64,000 nt of DNA from Climacium dendroides (lineage: Eukaryota; Streptophyta; Bryopsida; Hypnales; Climaciaceae): the NCBI GenBank assembly GCA_950106755.1, contig OX467082.1, forward strand, positions 49,246,588 through 49,310,587. The letters are read 5' to 3'. The position numbers and the translations under genes are program-made. Shown here piece after piece: positions 43,447 through 55,480 of this stretch. Positions within the stretch are counted from its first letter, which is position 1. Each line of letters starts with the position of its first letter. The notes beneath the pieces are model-generated. The model worked only from the letters and a program-made list of their open reading frames with translations. It was not told the origin of the DNA and ran no database searches.

Positions 43447-45255
43447 TCACCAATAATCACCACAAGAACACACACCATCTTGGAAGAGGTGAAAGCGATT
43501 GACATCCCTCACAACAATCTCTCGTTCAGTCACCTTTGAGATAAACTTGGTTGCTGTATGGCAGTCTGAACACACTCGAAGGTTCTTAAACACCTGAATT
43601 GGTTGTCCAGTGGGTGTCCGCATGAGTCCATAAGCAATAGCCAACTTCTCACTATGGGAGCAAAGAGCAAGTTCTTTCTCCTCCTCATCAATGTTCCGCA
43701 ACACTAGCCGGGTATCAGGAATGTACCCTTCGGCCTTAATTTTCTCACTCAATCTCCTCAGTTCCACATAGATCTCCTTCGCTTCTGAGTGAGAAGTATC
43801 CCCTACGACGAAGTCATGGACCTTGTTATCAACTTCAATCCAGCTACGCCCTGGCTCCTTGCGTATACCTCTCTCCTCCATCATAGTGCGCACCCACGAC
43901 ACCTCCTCCCACTTGCCAGCTGCAGCATAGATATTCGAGAGAAGCACGTATGAAGAAGCATCCATCGGTTCCAACTTGAGACGCTCATAAGCGGCAAGTT
44001 TGCCCAACTCCACATTACCGTACGTTCTACAAGCACCAAGCAAGGCTCCCCAAGTTGCACCATTTGGTTCCACCGGCATGTTGTCAATCAAGAGCTTTGC
44101 TTCCTCCAAGTGTCCTGCTCGGCCAAGAACATCCACCATGCAGTTACAAAGCACCACACTAGGTACGATGCCATAATCTTGTGTCATAGCCAAAAAATGT
44201 CTACGGCCCTCATCCACAAGGCCTGAATGACTACAAGCTGACAACACTGCAACGAATGAGATCTCACTGGGCTTAACACCGTCTGCAATCATAGATTTAA
44301 AGACTTCCAGGGCTTCAAGCCCACATCCATGCTCTGCAAGTCCACCAATCATCACGGTCCAAGTAATCACGTCCCGTTCCTCCATCTTGTCGAAAGCCCG
44401 TCGCGCATCATCGATACTGCCACACTTCGCATACATGTGCACCAGCGCACTGCCCACACGCACATCGGACTCGAATCCGGCTTCACGGGCATGCGTGTGA
44501 ACCTCCTTCACCCACTCCAAAGCCCCTGCGCTTGCACATGCATTCAGGATACTCGCATATGTAAAGGCGTCTGGCTTGAGACCTTCCCGTTTCATTTCGA
44601 GAAACAGTTCATATGCTTCGTGCCCACAGCCATGTTGCGCAAGTCCTCCAATCATCACGTTCCAAGTAACCACGTCCCGCTCCTCCATCTTGTCAAAAGC
44701 CAGGCGCGCATCATCGATACTGCCACACTTTACATACATGTGCATCAGCGCACTGCCCACACGCACATCTGATTCTAGCCCAGCATGTCTTACACACGCA
44801 TGAACCTCTTTGCCCCACTGCAAAGCTGATGGATTGGCGCAAGCCTTCAGGACGGTCGACAAAGTAAATGCATCTGGCTGGACCCCTTTTTGGCACATTT
44901 GATTGAAAAGTTCCATTGCTTTTTCGGCACGCTTGTGCTTTGCATAACCTCCAATCAAGATGTTCCAACTGAACACGTTCTTCTTCACAAGTTTATCAAA
45001 CACTCCACGTGCAGCCTCCAAGTCTCCACACTTGATATACAAGCTCACTAGGTTGTTTGCCACATATGTATTCTGCTCCATTCCACTTTGGTTGATGTAG
45101 TCGTGAACCTGCTTCGCTAAATTAGCTCGAACGTTTTTCTCCTTCAAGCACCGTCTCAAAACTTCAACATACATATCCGAGTTGATGGCCAAGCCTTGTT
45201 CTAGTCGATTCTTCAAATTACCAATTGCTTCAATCGTGGTTCTTGCACATTCCAT
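43447..45255 (-). CDS. PLS-class pentatricopeptide repeat protein with E and DYW domains
   Basis: Intact intronless frame of 602 residues from the ATG at 45,255 (MECARTT). The frame is open a further 30 codons upstream without another ATG, so an upstream exon coding a transit peptide is possible. Repeats of P, L and S type run from about residue 25 to 370 (NTYVANNLVSLYIKCGDLEAA, then repeated VGSALVHMYAKCGSIDDAR units), followed by E1/E2 (YVLLSNIYAAAGKWEEV, GIRKEPGRSWIEV) and a full DYW domain with HSEKLA (His and Glu of the deaminase site), CSDCHTATKF (Cys pair) and the final DYW. Such proteins bind specific organellar RNAs and convert C to U. The repeats are close to those of moss DYW proteins. 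Confidence 0.95.
   Translation of the reverse strand: MECARTTIEAIGNLKNRLEQGLAINSDMYVEVLRRCLKEKNVRANLAKQVHDYINQSGMEQNTYVANNLVSLYIKCGDLEAARGVFDKLVKKNVFSWNILIGGYAKHKRAEKAMELFNQMCQKGVQPDAFTLSTVLKACANPSALQWGKEVHACVRHAGLESDVRVGSALMHMYVKCGSIDDARLAFDKMEERDVVTWNVMIGGLAQHGCGHEAYELFLEMKREGLKPDAFTYASILNACASAGALEWVKEVHTHAREAGFESDVRVGSALVHMYAKCGSIDDARRAFDKMEERDVITWTVMIGGLAEHGCGLEALEVFKSMIADGVKPSEISFVAVLSACSHSGLVDEGRRHFLAMTQDYGIVPSVVLCNCMVDVLGRAGHLEEAKLLIDNMPVEPNGATWGALLGACRTYGNVELGKLAAYERLKLEPMDASSYVLLSNIYAAAGKWEEVSWVRTMMEERGIRKEPGRSWIEVDNKVHDFVVGDTSHSEAKEIYVELRRLSEKIKAEGYIPDTRLVLRNIDEEEKELALCSHSEKLAIAYGLMRTPTGQPIQVFKNLRVCSDCHTATKFISKVTEREIVVRDVNRFHLFQDGVCSCGDYW
44390..44990 (-). repeat. 303-bp duplicated PLS triplet inside the PPR gene
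   Basis: The word GCGCATCATCGATACTGCCA occurs at 44,403 and 44,706, spacing 303 bp, and about 90 flanking bases are nearly the same. 303 bp equal 101 codons, the length of one P-L-S triplet, so one triplet was duplicated in frame. Confidence 0.85.
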
Positions 45256-45668
45256 GGGCACACCACAGCCACCAACCCGTTCAATATGCCTCGACTCTCT
45301 TGCAGTACTAGACACAATGCTTCTTTTTCCATTGTGGCCCTCCGATATCCTGATTCATCAATACAGTCTTCATTAGGAAAAACTTAGGAAGAAGAACACT
45401 GATACGCAAAGAGGAAAGGGTGCAAGACCACCAATGCCCTGTACTCACGTATCTTAATGTGAACAAAATTGCGTCCATCCAATTTATTTCTTGATATCTC
45501 TCACATACACAGCAATTCTTTGAAAATCATCCCACTTTCAGTGCATCCAATAACTCCAAAGAAAGAACAGAGCATATTGCACGAACAAAAATCCTCAAAA
45601 TCACTCAAAATCACATATTTCTAGATGCACCTATTCTCATCACTAGACAGCACAATTCCTAAAGTTAC
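45256..45668. other. Short region between PPR and OSB genes
   Basis: Contains the promoter and possible upstream exon of the PPR gene and the 3' end of the OSB-like gene, whose last exon I could not fix. No TATA box is obvious. Confidence 0.4.
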
Positions 45669-46276
45669 CTGTTTTCTTGTGTTGTGTCTTGAGAATCTTT
45701 GGTGCGATAATCAACAAGAGGCTGCAATTTGCCTTCAGTTACCAACTTGAGCTTTGCCTTCACCCATGGTGGAGTTGACCAACCATCTATCCAAAGCGCT
45801 TTCCTTGCCACCTTATGTCTAAAGTCAGGTGATCTAGGATTCCTCTGTAGGCGCCACAACCCATGATCAGATCCTGAAAACTTGTCTCATGCTCATTTTG
45901 CATCCAACAATCAACATTCAAGGAATATTTGTTGTTGATATTGCAATGATCTGAGCAATTTTCAGTGCACTCTTGGATAACAAACAACGCAATTTCGCAC
46001 TTGGTGCTTTACTAAGTGCCCATGGCCTTGTACACGCAAGAAATATCCCCGTCACTTGTTGACCCGAGCATTGTATCCACTTTCATTTATCAAATAGTCA
46101 AACCTTATCGCCTCTATTGTCCCACCACTGCGTAGGATCCGCAAAATACTCTTCCCAAACTTCTTCAACCGACTGTGGTTCACCTGAATCCACCGCAACA
46201 TGCTTCGTCCATGTCAGTCACATGCTCACCAAGAGGGGCAAACTCTTTCTGTGAAAATGGGAATGTGATACATACC
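45669..46276 (-). CDS. Organellar single-stranded DNA-binding protein (OSB) PDF-motif exons
   Basis: Two exons join in phase. Exon 46,183-46,104 gives SVEEVWEEYFADPTQWWDNRGDK and ends at a GT donor; exon 45,844-45,669, after the acceptor CTACAG, continues RNPRSPDFRHKVARKALWID and STPPWVKAKL. Together these are the PDF motif of plant OSB proteins (W..FF..P.QWWDNR, NPR.PDFKHK, ALW, PPWV). OSB proteins bind single-stranded DNA in mitochondria and plastids and limit illegitimate recombination of organellar genomes. The exon upstream ends at 46,276 in the matching phase (RPPSNSNAS). The PDF motif is a confident call; the complete exon set is not resolved. Confidence 0.85.
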
Positions 46277-48080
46277 TGATGCATTGGAATTCGAAGGTGG
46301 TCTCTTCCAAACTGATGAAAATGATGAACACCTATTTGGTCCACTCCTTCGTATGGGAGAGGACAAGGGCAAGGATAAAGAAAGGTAGAGTGGCCATGGA
46401 GACCTGAAGCCTGTGATTGCACAGACGTCCTGGGCACACACATGTCAACACTCTGTCAATGAGCAACTTCGTACCATTTAAAGCACACTCTCCCCATCAA
46501 TACCGGGGCTTAGGGTTCGGTGAACCATGTTCATACCCGGTTACGTTTGGAAAAATGTGACTACGTCTATATCGAACATTGCTGTAAAGGAGAACCCACA
46601 TTTCGACACATTTGTTGCCAACATGACGACAGTAATCCATGTCACAAGTCATCCAAGCGCTTAATTTACTCACCTGAGCACCAGCTGGTCCACGCACCAA
46701 CAAAAAGCTTCTCTGTTCTCTCCCAAACTGCAATTGTTGTCTGCAATCTAAATCCCGCAACACCAATTGAGCTGGCAATCCCATCACTATCTGCCTGCAT
46801 TACAGAGACCACTCATTGACTGTTACTAAGAAGAACTCACAAAGACTAACGCCGGAATGGACCTGTGAAGAGAAACACATCAAATTGAGAAGAAAATTAA
46901 GGGAGTGAAAAATCTGCTACGAACTCCAAATCCTTAAATCCCGAACACACAATAAATCCACAAACAAAAACGCATACCTTACACTTCCGACGGTCAAATG
47001 AAGCAAGACAAGCTGCCAAAGGACGGCAAACCTCCACTGCAGCTTCACGAGGAGCAGCTCCGTCCACAGGATCAATCAATTGCTGAGGCAAGAATTCAAG
47101 ATCCACCCATTGATTAGCATATAACCCCAGTCAGTCAATTGACTTGTCACACCCCTATTCTGACATATGACGATACCTTGTATTGGGTGAATATGACTGG
47201 AATCAGCATATATGGCACCGATTTGGCCGTTCCCAGCACATTATTCAAATGTAACGCAAGCAAAGGTGATGGCGGAGTCGTTTTTGACCCTGTAACAACA
47301 ATTATTTCTGCCATGAATTTGCTAGAAACCAAAGTGTGAAGAGGAAAGCTTCACCTGAGTTTGAATTGCTACTCTAGCGCAATCCTACGACAGCAACATA
47401 CCCAGACAGATTTCAAGCACCAAATGGAACCCCCCTTCTACTTTTTCCCCTATCTGAGATACGAGACGCCCGTCTTCTTCTAACACTTTGCTACTCCACA
47501 TAGTCTATAAGCTTCGAAGGCACAAAAATTCTAAGATTCCAACATGCCTTATCCCCAAAGCAACTCTCTACCCTCGCGCACTTAATTTTAGCTACAAATT
47601 AGATACAAACAGGATCCCACACAAGATCATTGCCCCAAACGCTTGCCCAATTTACAAGCCCCCACAGTACGAATCAAATCCTCAAAAGGAGCAACGGAGA
47701 CCACACAAATATCAGCAGTACTACTACAACTACAGCTTCTACTACTACGGTGAGCAATCTACAACGAGAGGCCACTGCATACAGCAGGGACAGTTACAGC
47801 TAGTGCCAGCTTGATTTGAGCTTTCGCTCGTCCTTGCAACAGAGAAATCTCTCCCCCCTGCAACCCAGTGGCAAGAATTCGGGACCAAATTGGGTGAGCA
47901 ACTAACCACAAACAGAGGAAAGTGCACATGATCCGCGCAAACCGCAAAGCTCCTCGCGCTATCATCACCAACCCTGCGTAATAGTCTAGGTTTGGCCACA
48001 AGAACTTCCAAGCTCCAAGCGTGCATTCGATTCACAATTTCAAAACGGAAAGCAATCTGGATCCCAAGAATCATCCCCAA
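46276..48080 (-). CDS. OSB gene, probable upstream exons (OB-fold and transit peptide)
   Basis: Candidate exons with good splice signals on the minus strand: 46,431-46,276 (serine-rich linker, phase-matched to the PDF exon), about 46,586-46,545 (NVRYRRSHIFPNVTG), about 46,793-46,672 (GVAGFRLQTTIAVWERTEKLF or a shifted reading) and about 47,106-46,981. A basic N-terminal frame near 48,020 (MHAWSLEVLVAKPRLLRRVG, then ARSFAV) could be an organelle transit peptide. The exon order fits an N-terminal OB-fold followed by the PDF motif, but the OB-fold itself is not proven by eye. Confidence 0.4.
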
Positions 48081-50700
48081 ATGAAAGTATACTCGCCCTT
48101 TGCAACAAACGCTCAGAGAATGTGTGTAGTACCAGCGATTCCTTGCGACGAGAATCCCAGAAAACTAATGGACGCAGCAAACAAGGAGCAGATCCAAGGC
48201 AAGAAGAAACAGAGCAGCCCTTCATGTGCGCGGGCCTGGGCGGACCAACCCTGCCCGGTATTCAACTGTTAGGTTGATGTTGTGAAACAACTGATCCAGA
48301 TCCAAGAAAAATAATGCTTTTGAATAAGCATGTGTAATTAAATGAAATAAACCTGCTTGATATGAACCTATACCTAAAGCTAACATCATGTAACCTGGGG
48401 GGTCGCTCTACATAAAAAGGTAAAAAGAGGGGGAGGGGGAGGGAAAAAAGAAAAAAAAAAAAGGAAAAAAAGAGAAAGAAGAAGAAGAAGAATTGAGCTT
48501 TTAAATCAATTAAAAAACAAAACCTGTATATGGATACCTTATAGAAGAGAGTTTGACCTCTTAATTCATTGTCAATCACGAGAGTAGAGGCTTTGCATCC
48601 TTTACACCCATGTAAATGCAAAGTAAAAGTTGAATAAAAGTAAAAATAAATATACTATGGTAACATTTGTTCTAGTTTGTTTTGTATGTAATGTTGAAAT
48701 ATCCCCGAATGTGCACTCACCAATCATACTCTTTACACCATTGCAAAGTTTGACTCGATGAAAATTGTACTAAAGTTGTATCATTGCTTTTGGACATATA
48801 AGGGATTTGTAAGCAATTTTTAAGACCATAAATTGAATTAAATTATAGAAAATAGAATATAGAAATTTTTTATGTCATTTTTGGCATTGCCAAAAAGCTT
48901 TCAATGAAAAGAAATGCACCAAAGTTGTTTTGCACTTTATATTCTTAAATATGAAAGTTGTGGGTTTTCAATTGAAGTTTGTTTCTATAAATTAAATTTA
49001 ATTACAGGTAAATTATTTTAGAATGAAAAATGAAAAGAATACATAGGAAAATCACAGAAGCACTTGGACAAGTTGTTTATAAATCAAACTTAAGAAAATT
49101 ACATTGATCTGAAATTTAAAAAAGATAATAACAAAAAAATCTTTGTATTGAAGAAGGAAAGTTGTAAATTCAATTTATGAATCAAAATCATATTCTCTAA
49201 ATAATTAAATAAATATTCAACATGATTAAAAATTATAAAAATGAAATATTATAAACAATGTTCAATTTAATGGTAGATAAAAATAATAATAATTAGAATA
49301 TTTTTAAATTAAAATAAAATATTAAATCCTTTAGTATTATTGAAGGAAAAAAATCATATTATAAATCATTGAGTAAGGAAATATTTTTCATTGAACATTT
49401 GAAGGTATTCAATCTAGTACATAATTGAACGCAATTGATTTATTAGTCTCCCCTGCTAGTTCTTGTAGAAAATTGTTACATCCTTCAAAGTATTTTAATT
49501 TCTAGAATGTGGGATGTAATTGTTTATTTATTTTTTGACAATTTGTGATATTGTGTGATCATGAGGTTAATTTTCATAAATGTGTATATGCAAATTCCAA
49601 TTTCATCACCTATTTTATATTTAATAGGCCACCAATTCCTTTGAAAAAATTCAAATCATTAATTTTTATTATATCCACATACAGTCTTATATGCTAGTAT
49701 GACTTCATTAGATTTGAAATCAACAAGTGACATAGGCTACTTATAGCATATTAGATGTATTTGAGCTATAAATTTATTTTATTATTCTATTATCTTGATA
49801 TAACCAATCAATCCATTTCAATAAAAATTTCATTTTCTCTTCTTTTGCTAAGCTATAATAATAATATATATTTTTGGATATAATTTTATACCTTGAATCA
49901 TTAATTCCTAAACTCCCTATGCATTATTTTCATCAAAAACACTGAAATTTGCCATTTCTATTGCAAAGTGAAAAAATTTAGAATTTTTTTTATATATCTA
50001 ACCATAGAATCTTCAACTAAGGTAGACCCTCCTGTTCCACAACCACTCATTCAAAGACGATTTTGGCTCTCAAAACCAAGGACATGTACCATAACACTAA
50101 TGGTTAAAAGATGGTCGGAAATAAAAAATTGATGGTTAATAATTAGTCCTAGCCTCTATTGAGTTTTCTAAGACCTATAGATTGCCAATGGAATAGCGTA
50201 CCACATTCTCATAGCGCCTACGATGTTCTTGTTGAAGAAGGATAATGACCTATTGGGGAATTACCCTATTAGTATAATAAGTTCGTTCCAAGGGAGACGG
50301 TCAAGTAGGAAATGTATGCTAATGGATTAATCCAACTTGAAACTCTATCACCAAAAACATTATTACAACGACACACCAAATCCAATGAGGCTTACAAATT
50401 TTGCACTCTTGCATTTCATAATTTAATTTCATCACATCAGGTACACACATTTATACAAATTGGTGTGTAATTTCTCTTCTTATTTTTTTATTAATTTTCT
50501 AATTGGTGACATATCACCATTACAAATAAGTTTTGCATTTAACTCACTTATTATCCATCACTCAAACTTCACAAGCTATTTTGATTAACACCATCTGGCT
50601 TAATCTATCTTCCAACTAGGACCTAGTATTGAAATCCAAACATCATTGATTTCTCATTTCATACTCCAATTAGCACTCACAACAACCAACTTAACACACA
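48081..50700. other. AT-rich intergenic region with a polypurine tract
   Basis: Includes the presumed promoter of the OSB gene and an uninterrupted A/G tract at 48,420-48,493, whose translation makes meaningless Phe-rich frames. Beyond 48,650 the sequence is very AT-rich with no coding signal. Confidence 0.6.
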
Positions 50701-51010
50701 ACTCTCACTTCAACATAACATGAAACTCACACACCAAGCATACACACATCTGCACCACACACAAAAAATTACACAACACACTCGGCTGGGACTTGCACTG
50801 GACAACATTCGACAGTGGGTCCCAACAAATGGCTCCAAACCAAGACTTAATAGGAATCCCAATAGCGGTTACCAAAACTACTACGACACACACACTTAAC
50901 CACCAATTTGGAACCGCACCAACTTGGTCAACCGCATACCTTGCCAAACTGCAACTCCAACTGTAGTTTCCACACAACTTCCCAATTGGCAATCGCCCTA
51001 CAACCCACCT

Positions 51011-51124
51011 CCAACCCTCAAATCCTCCAACCCTCAAATCCTCCAACCCTCAAATCCTCCAACCCTCAAATCCTCCAACCCTCAAATCTTCCAACCCTCA
51101 AATCCTCCAACCCTCAAATCCTTG
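51011..51124. repeat. 16-bp minisatellite CAACCCTCAAATCCTC
   Basis: Seven to eight nearly perfect head-to-tail copies, one with CTTC in place of CCTC. The two overlapping proline- and serine-rich frames here are translations of the repeat. Confidence 0.95.
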
Positions 51125-51317
51125 TTACAACCCACCTCCATTCAAACCGACTTGGACTCATACCCAGTCATTCATCCACTTTCCAACCACTCAGTTACTC
51201 ACCCAATTTGGCAATTTCACAACAAAATACCACGAAATCCCATCCAAACACACAAAAACAGACCAAAATCAACTCAAAAACACTTCAAAAAATCAAATTT
51301 AATACCAAACAAGTTAT

Positions 51318-51890
51318 CTACAGTTCTCCACTCACGTTTGCTGTGCACAAGTCGTCCCAATAGTTTATGAATCCTGATAAACCTTTGACAATGTCATTGA
51401 CACCTTTCATTGGCTTGAGTGGTACTAGCAAAGGTACACCACGTGGCCACAAACTCCGTCCTTCATCGTCTTCTTTCCACAACTTAATGGCTTGACCGTG
51501 CCTGCCTAACCAGTTTTCATCCGTGCACTTCAACTTGTACTTCATGACTAGGCATCCAACAAAGTCTAGGTAGAACTTCACTTGTTGTGGTCTTGTGTGC
51601 CCCACAAAGATTTCATCACCATCCATCCATTTTCATGCAATGAAACGCTTGAAATCAGGCACCTCCTCTATGAGGTGAGGGATAGTAGAAATGGACTCAA
51701 CATCCATGAATGACTTCATGAGCGCCGGGATTGTTGGGAAGTTCTCCTTCTTCAACAGCATGCTCCACCTTCCAAACAATGTGTCAATGTCGTCGTGTGT
51801 GTGACCAACAATCATGAAGTTGACATACATTTTTGGAAAGATCTTGTTAGCAACAAGTAGAGACCAGAAACAAAAAACATATCTGAACAA
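51318..51890 (-). pseudogene. Third DUF7869-type gene fragment
   Basis: On the minus strand, FRYVFCFWSLLVANKIFPK, NFMIVGHTHDDIDTLFGRWS, MKSFMDVESISTIPHLIEEV, EIFVGHTRPQQVKFYLD and WKEDDEGRSLWPRGVPLLVPL match the main copy closely over about 190 residues, closer than the copy at 35 kb. A stop follows FKRFIA. It lacks everything before the NKNRYVF zone and everything after the VTGEYRR zone. The upstream edge touches an element terminus at 51,891. Confidence 0.85.
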
Positions 51891-52042
51891 ACTCTCATTT
51901 TAATGGAAATTGTACATTACAACTAATAAAGTTAGTGTTTGCCCACCTAAACTAGCTAACATTACAATTCACTTTTTAGGGCTTAAATGGACAATATTAC
52001 TATAAGAGGCTCTAAACCTCTCAAAATATTGAATATAGTGTT
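51891..52042. repeat. Solitary terminal block of the 18.5-kb element family
   Basis: Begins ACTCTCATTTTAATGGAAAT and ends GAATATAGTGTT, as at 32,177-32,327. It lies directly against the N-terminal side of the gene fragment, the opposite arrangement from the main element, where this block lies 3' of the gene. Confidence 0.8.
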
Positions 52043-52890
52043 GTGGGTAAATAAGCACGGGGGAGACACTCCCCGTGTTTTAGAAACCTACGTGCAGTGG
52101 AAAATGTAATACATGTAATACATCCTAAAATTTATTTATTTTTTCCAAAAATAATTATGAATAGATTGTGCTACTTTAAAAGTTTATGTTCTGAATTATT
52201 GGTATTTTTTTATGTTAATAAGAATTAGTCATAAATTTTAGAAGAAAAAAGATACACTGTAAAGCTAAAAATTACTTTCACACCCCTATATTATATAAGA
52301 AAAAAAAATTTGAAAAATGAAAAAAAAATTCTATAAAACAACTTTCTATTGAAAGATTATTTTGGTTGAATATTGATGCAGTAGTCATTATCATGTGATC
52401 TCTATAAATATTTTAGTTGAAAACCATGCCATTTTAGTTCATTTTTCAACCTTTTCTAGACAACATATCATATGTTATTTGGAATTGAAATTTTTGTCAA
52501 TAGAAACCTTTAGTCATTGTTAAACAAAGCTCAAAATTTTAGGATGAAATTATAGTTTATTCCAAAGTATTCTAGAGGTCAAAAAATCACTTCGCCGCAT
52601 GTAGGTACCCCAAATGTAATGAGAGTGTCCTCCCCATGTAAATAAGCGCTCACAGGGTGCAACAATGCATAATCCAAGTGGGAGTGGTCTACTGGGAATG
52701 GTATGCTCTACTACGGCCAAGCATATTATGGACATCTCTCATGATGCCTTGCAATTACGGACACTATAAGATCTTATTACAGTGACAACAAAATGTTACA
52801 ATGTCTGTAGTTGTGGACATAAAAACAAAGCTTGTTATAGTGGGTGTCCAAGAAAATCTCTCAATTTAAACACGGGGTTCTTCTATTGAT
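52043..52890. other. AT-rich sequence without genes
   Basis: No motif or repeat recognised. Confidence 0.5.
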
Positions 52891-52902
52891 GTTGTTCCAC
52901 GC

Positions 52903-53336
52903 ATGAAGTGAGTGGATGAGCCAACCAATGCATCTCTAGAGGCAACGCCAAAGGTGGCTACCATTGCATTTGATGAGGACGGCCGCTTCTCTGGAGTGTT
53001 CTACTTCAACCACGCAACGACTTGATGGGAAATCAGCCGCCCATTTGAAGAATTCAAGAACGTGGCTTGCAACAAGAAAAGTTTTGCAACATTGTAGAAG
53101 CCTACAGTATCAGAAAATCACACATGTCAATTGATGACCCCAGCAACCTCAAGCGGACTCCACAAACAAAGATGGACAGATGGAGAATTCCATTATAATG
53201 GCGCATCACCAAACGACCACACATTTTTAGACTTCAATTTGCGCTCTTTGAAATCTACACTTATCCTAGATGGCACTTTCTTGGTTCAAACCGCATGGTC
53301 TGAAAATGGCTTATTGTACATTGTCAGGACTGATTT
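52903..53336 (+). pseudogene. Decayed coding remnant of unknown family
   Basis: A plus-strand frame reads EPTNASLEATPKVATIAFDE, DGRFSGVFYFNHATT, stop, WEISRPFEEFKNVACNKK, stop, then a Thr- and Ser-containing stretch to 53,336. The base composition is coding-like compared with its surroundings, and the stops (TGA, TAG) again fit C-to-T change. Probably part of a transposase tail; family not recognised. Confidence 0.35.
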
Positions 53337-55188
53337 TTAACACGTGAAATATCACGGAAAGTATTAGATTCACAATATAATTGAGGTTATAGTAGTCTGC
53401 TCAAAAACCGCCCGTCCTCTTTAAATTGCCCCTATAATGAAGTCTTACATGGACCTCAAATGATCTTAAAATGGAGAATTGACAAACTCTTAATGGGCTG
53501 AAATTAAAGTGGGAGCAACTTCAAGTGTGTCAAAGATCACTTCAAGTTTTAGATGTGGATGGTTAAAGTATGTAGTTGGGTTGATTCTTGAATGTAGTGG
53601 TAGGTGAGCATTTATATATTTGAATGAGAAGTTAACAAGCCAACTATGTATTTGGAGAATGCAAAATCTGAAAATTGATTCCATACAAGTATGGTCACTC
53701 TAAAAAAACCTTGGTTATTACTTATTACAAATTTCCAAGTTTATTCTTGGTTTCCTCATCTCCTTTTATAGACTGCATGTGTGCTCATTTTGCCATACCT
53801 ACTAGCATAAATAGGTGTCTAGGACTAAAAACTTTGAAAAATTATAACTAATTCAAGATTACTCAAAAAATTATGAAACCACTTGTATCAGATGTCACAT
53901 CTATTTATCTATCTTGTAAAAATAAATAAAAATTATCACAGTCTATAGAAGCCTATAAAAAAGGCAGAACAATCAAGTTTAGAATGCTCTCCCTATACTC
54001 TCCATGATGACTTTGGAGGTGGCTTTTTAGTGGACATCAGTGGGTTGTAGTGTTATATGATTTCAAATTTGCACCAATTTGTTTCCCTCCGTCTCTTCCC
54101 TCCATTGGAAAGAAGTCTTAAATGGCTGAATTAGAGGTACAACCATGATGTACAAAGGGATGGATTCCAATTCAAAATACATATTCTTGTTCAATGCAAT
54201 ATTCGTTTATGGAAAAAAGAAATTTGTTGTTTTTGCATTCATTTGTTTTCTTTAGTGAAACTACACATTCAACTCCGTTTTCCAAGCAATTCCAACAAAA
54301 TAGCGTGCTTAACCCCCAAAAGGCCCGTGTGTCTCTATATATTTAAACTTATAAATCTCTCACCATTATCAATATAATTTTTGAATTGTAGTATGTAGTC
54401 ATCGTCATTGTGAATTTGCTTTGTATTGAAAAGTCTTTGGTCCATGTTTTTCAACAAATGCAAAGCCTAATACATAGCCACCAAGGGCTGTCAAGCCTAT
54501 TAAGGGTTCAATTCTCTAATGTGCGTACCTAAACAACACTCTATGGTCTTTTTATAAATGGAAGTGAGTGTAACATATCTCTTCAAACTAACATTTATAA
54601 TATTGGATTGCCAATTTTCACGACCTCAACTCTTACAATAGCTTCCTAGGAGTGCCAAATGGACGTTGCGCATCCCATCAATTTCATATATGGCACCACT
54701 TCATGCCATATCCAGGTCCCAGGCATGTCGATTTGGTCCCTAACAAACCCACAGCAACCTTCATTCATGTATTTTACACTCCTCAATGCCATGTTTTTGT
54801 GGATTTTCCTCTTCTTCAACCACCTCAAAACTCGTCATTTTAATGGAATGCCAACATTTTAATGAAATGGCCGTTAAATGTGTTTGAAGGAAATGCTTTT
54901 GAAGGAAATTTTTTCACATGTGTGTCATTTGTGTAACTATGATGGTTCATTGTATTGTTGTTGATTGTCGTTGTGACTTTGTGTTTGAAGTGGAGAATGT
55001 GACAATGCTTCTATGCAAGCTACAAGAGTAGGAGCATGGGAGGCTAGCACATGAAGAAATAGTGTTTATTAGATTTTTTAAAATCTTATGTTTTGTTAGG
55101 TTTCTATGGAATTTATGGTGTGCTGATGAATATATTGTTTTCAGAGTGCAGTAGTACAACATTGGAAGTCATGAAATGAAAAAGTAGC
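53337..55188. other. AT-rich region without genes
   Basis: Words such as CATTTTAATGGAATGCC near 54,836 recall the terminal blocks of the 18.5-kb family but the match is short. Nothing else recognised. Confidence 0.5.
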
Positions 55189-55480
55189 CACTAGTAGAAA
55201 ATCAATGACCAAATCAACAAATAGTCAACAATTTTCTGTTAACTTGGGTACTATATTGTCCATTTTCACAATTTTTTGTTGATTTTGCCCAAATTAACAA
55301 AATGGTCAAATTATTTTTGTTGATTTGGATAGTGCAACTAAAATCAACAAAATTTTGTTAAATTTTTGGAATCTTTTTGGAATCTTTTAGAATCTCCTGG
55401 AATCTCTTGGAATCTCTTGGAATCTTTAATTGTACAATGTAGATTATTTTAAAACTAAACATTAACAATTCGGTATTTCT

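Noticed and set aside
47488..47814. Tyr-rich plus-strand frame
   Set aside because: Opposite strand to the OSB exons and mostly low-complexity TAC/TAT codons; no domain.
48262..48621. Phe- and Leu-rich minus-strand frame of 119 codons
   Set aside because: Most of it is translation of a pure A/G tract.
51011..51124. Regular repeats that might look like a CRISPR array
   Set aside because: Head-to-tail 16-bp units without spacers in plant nuclear DNA; a minisatellite.
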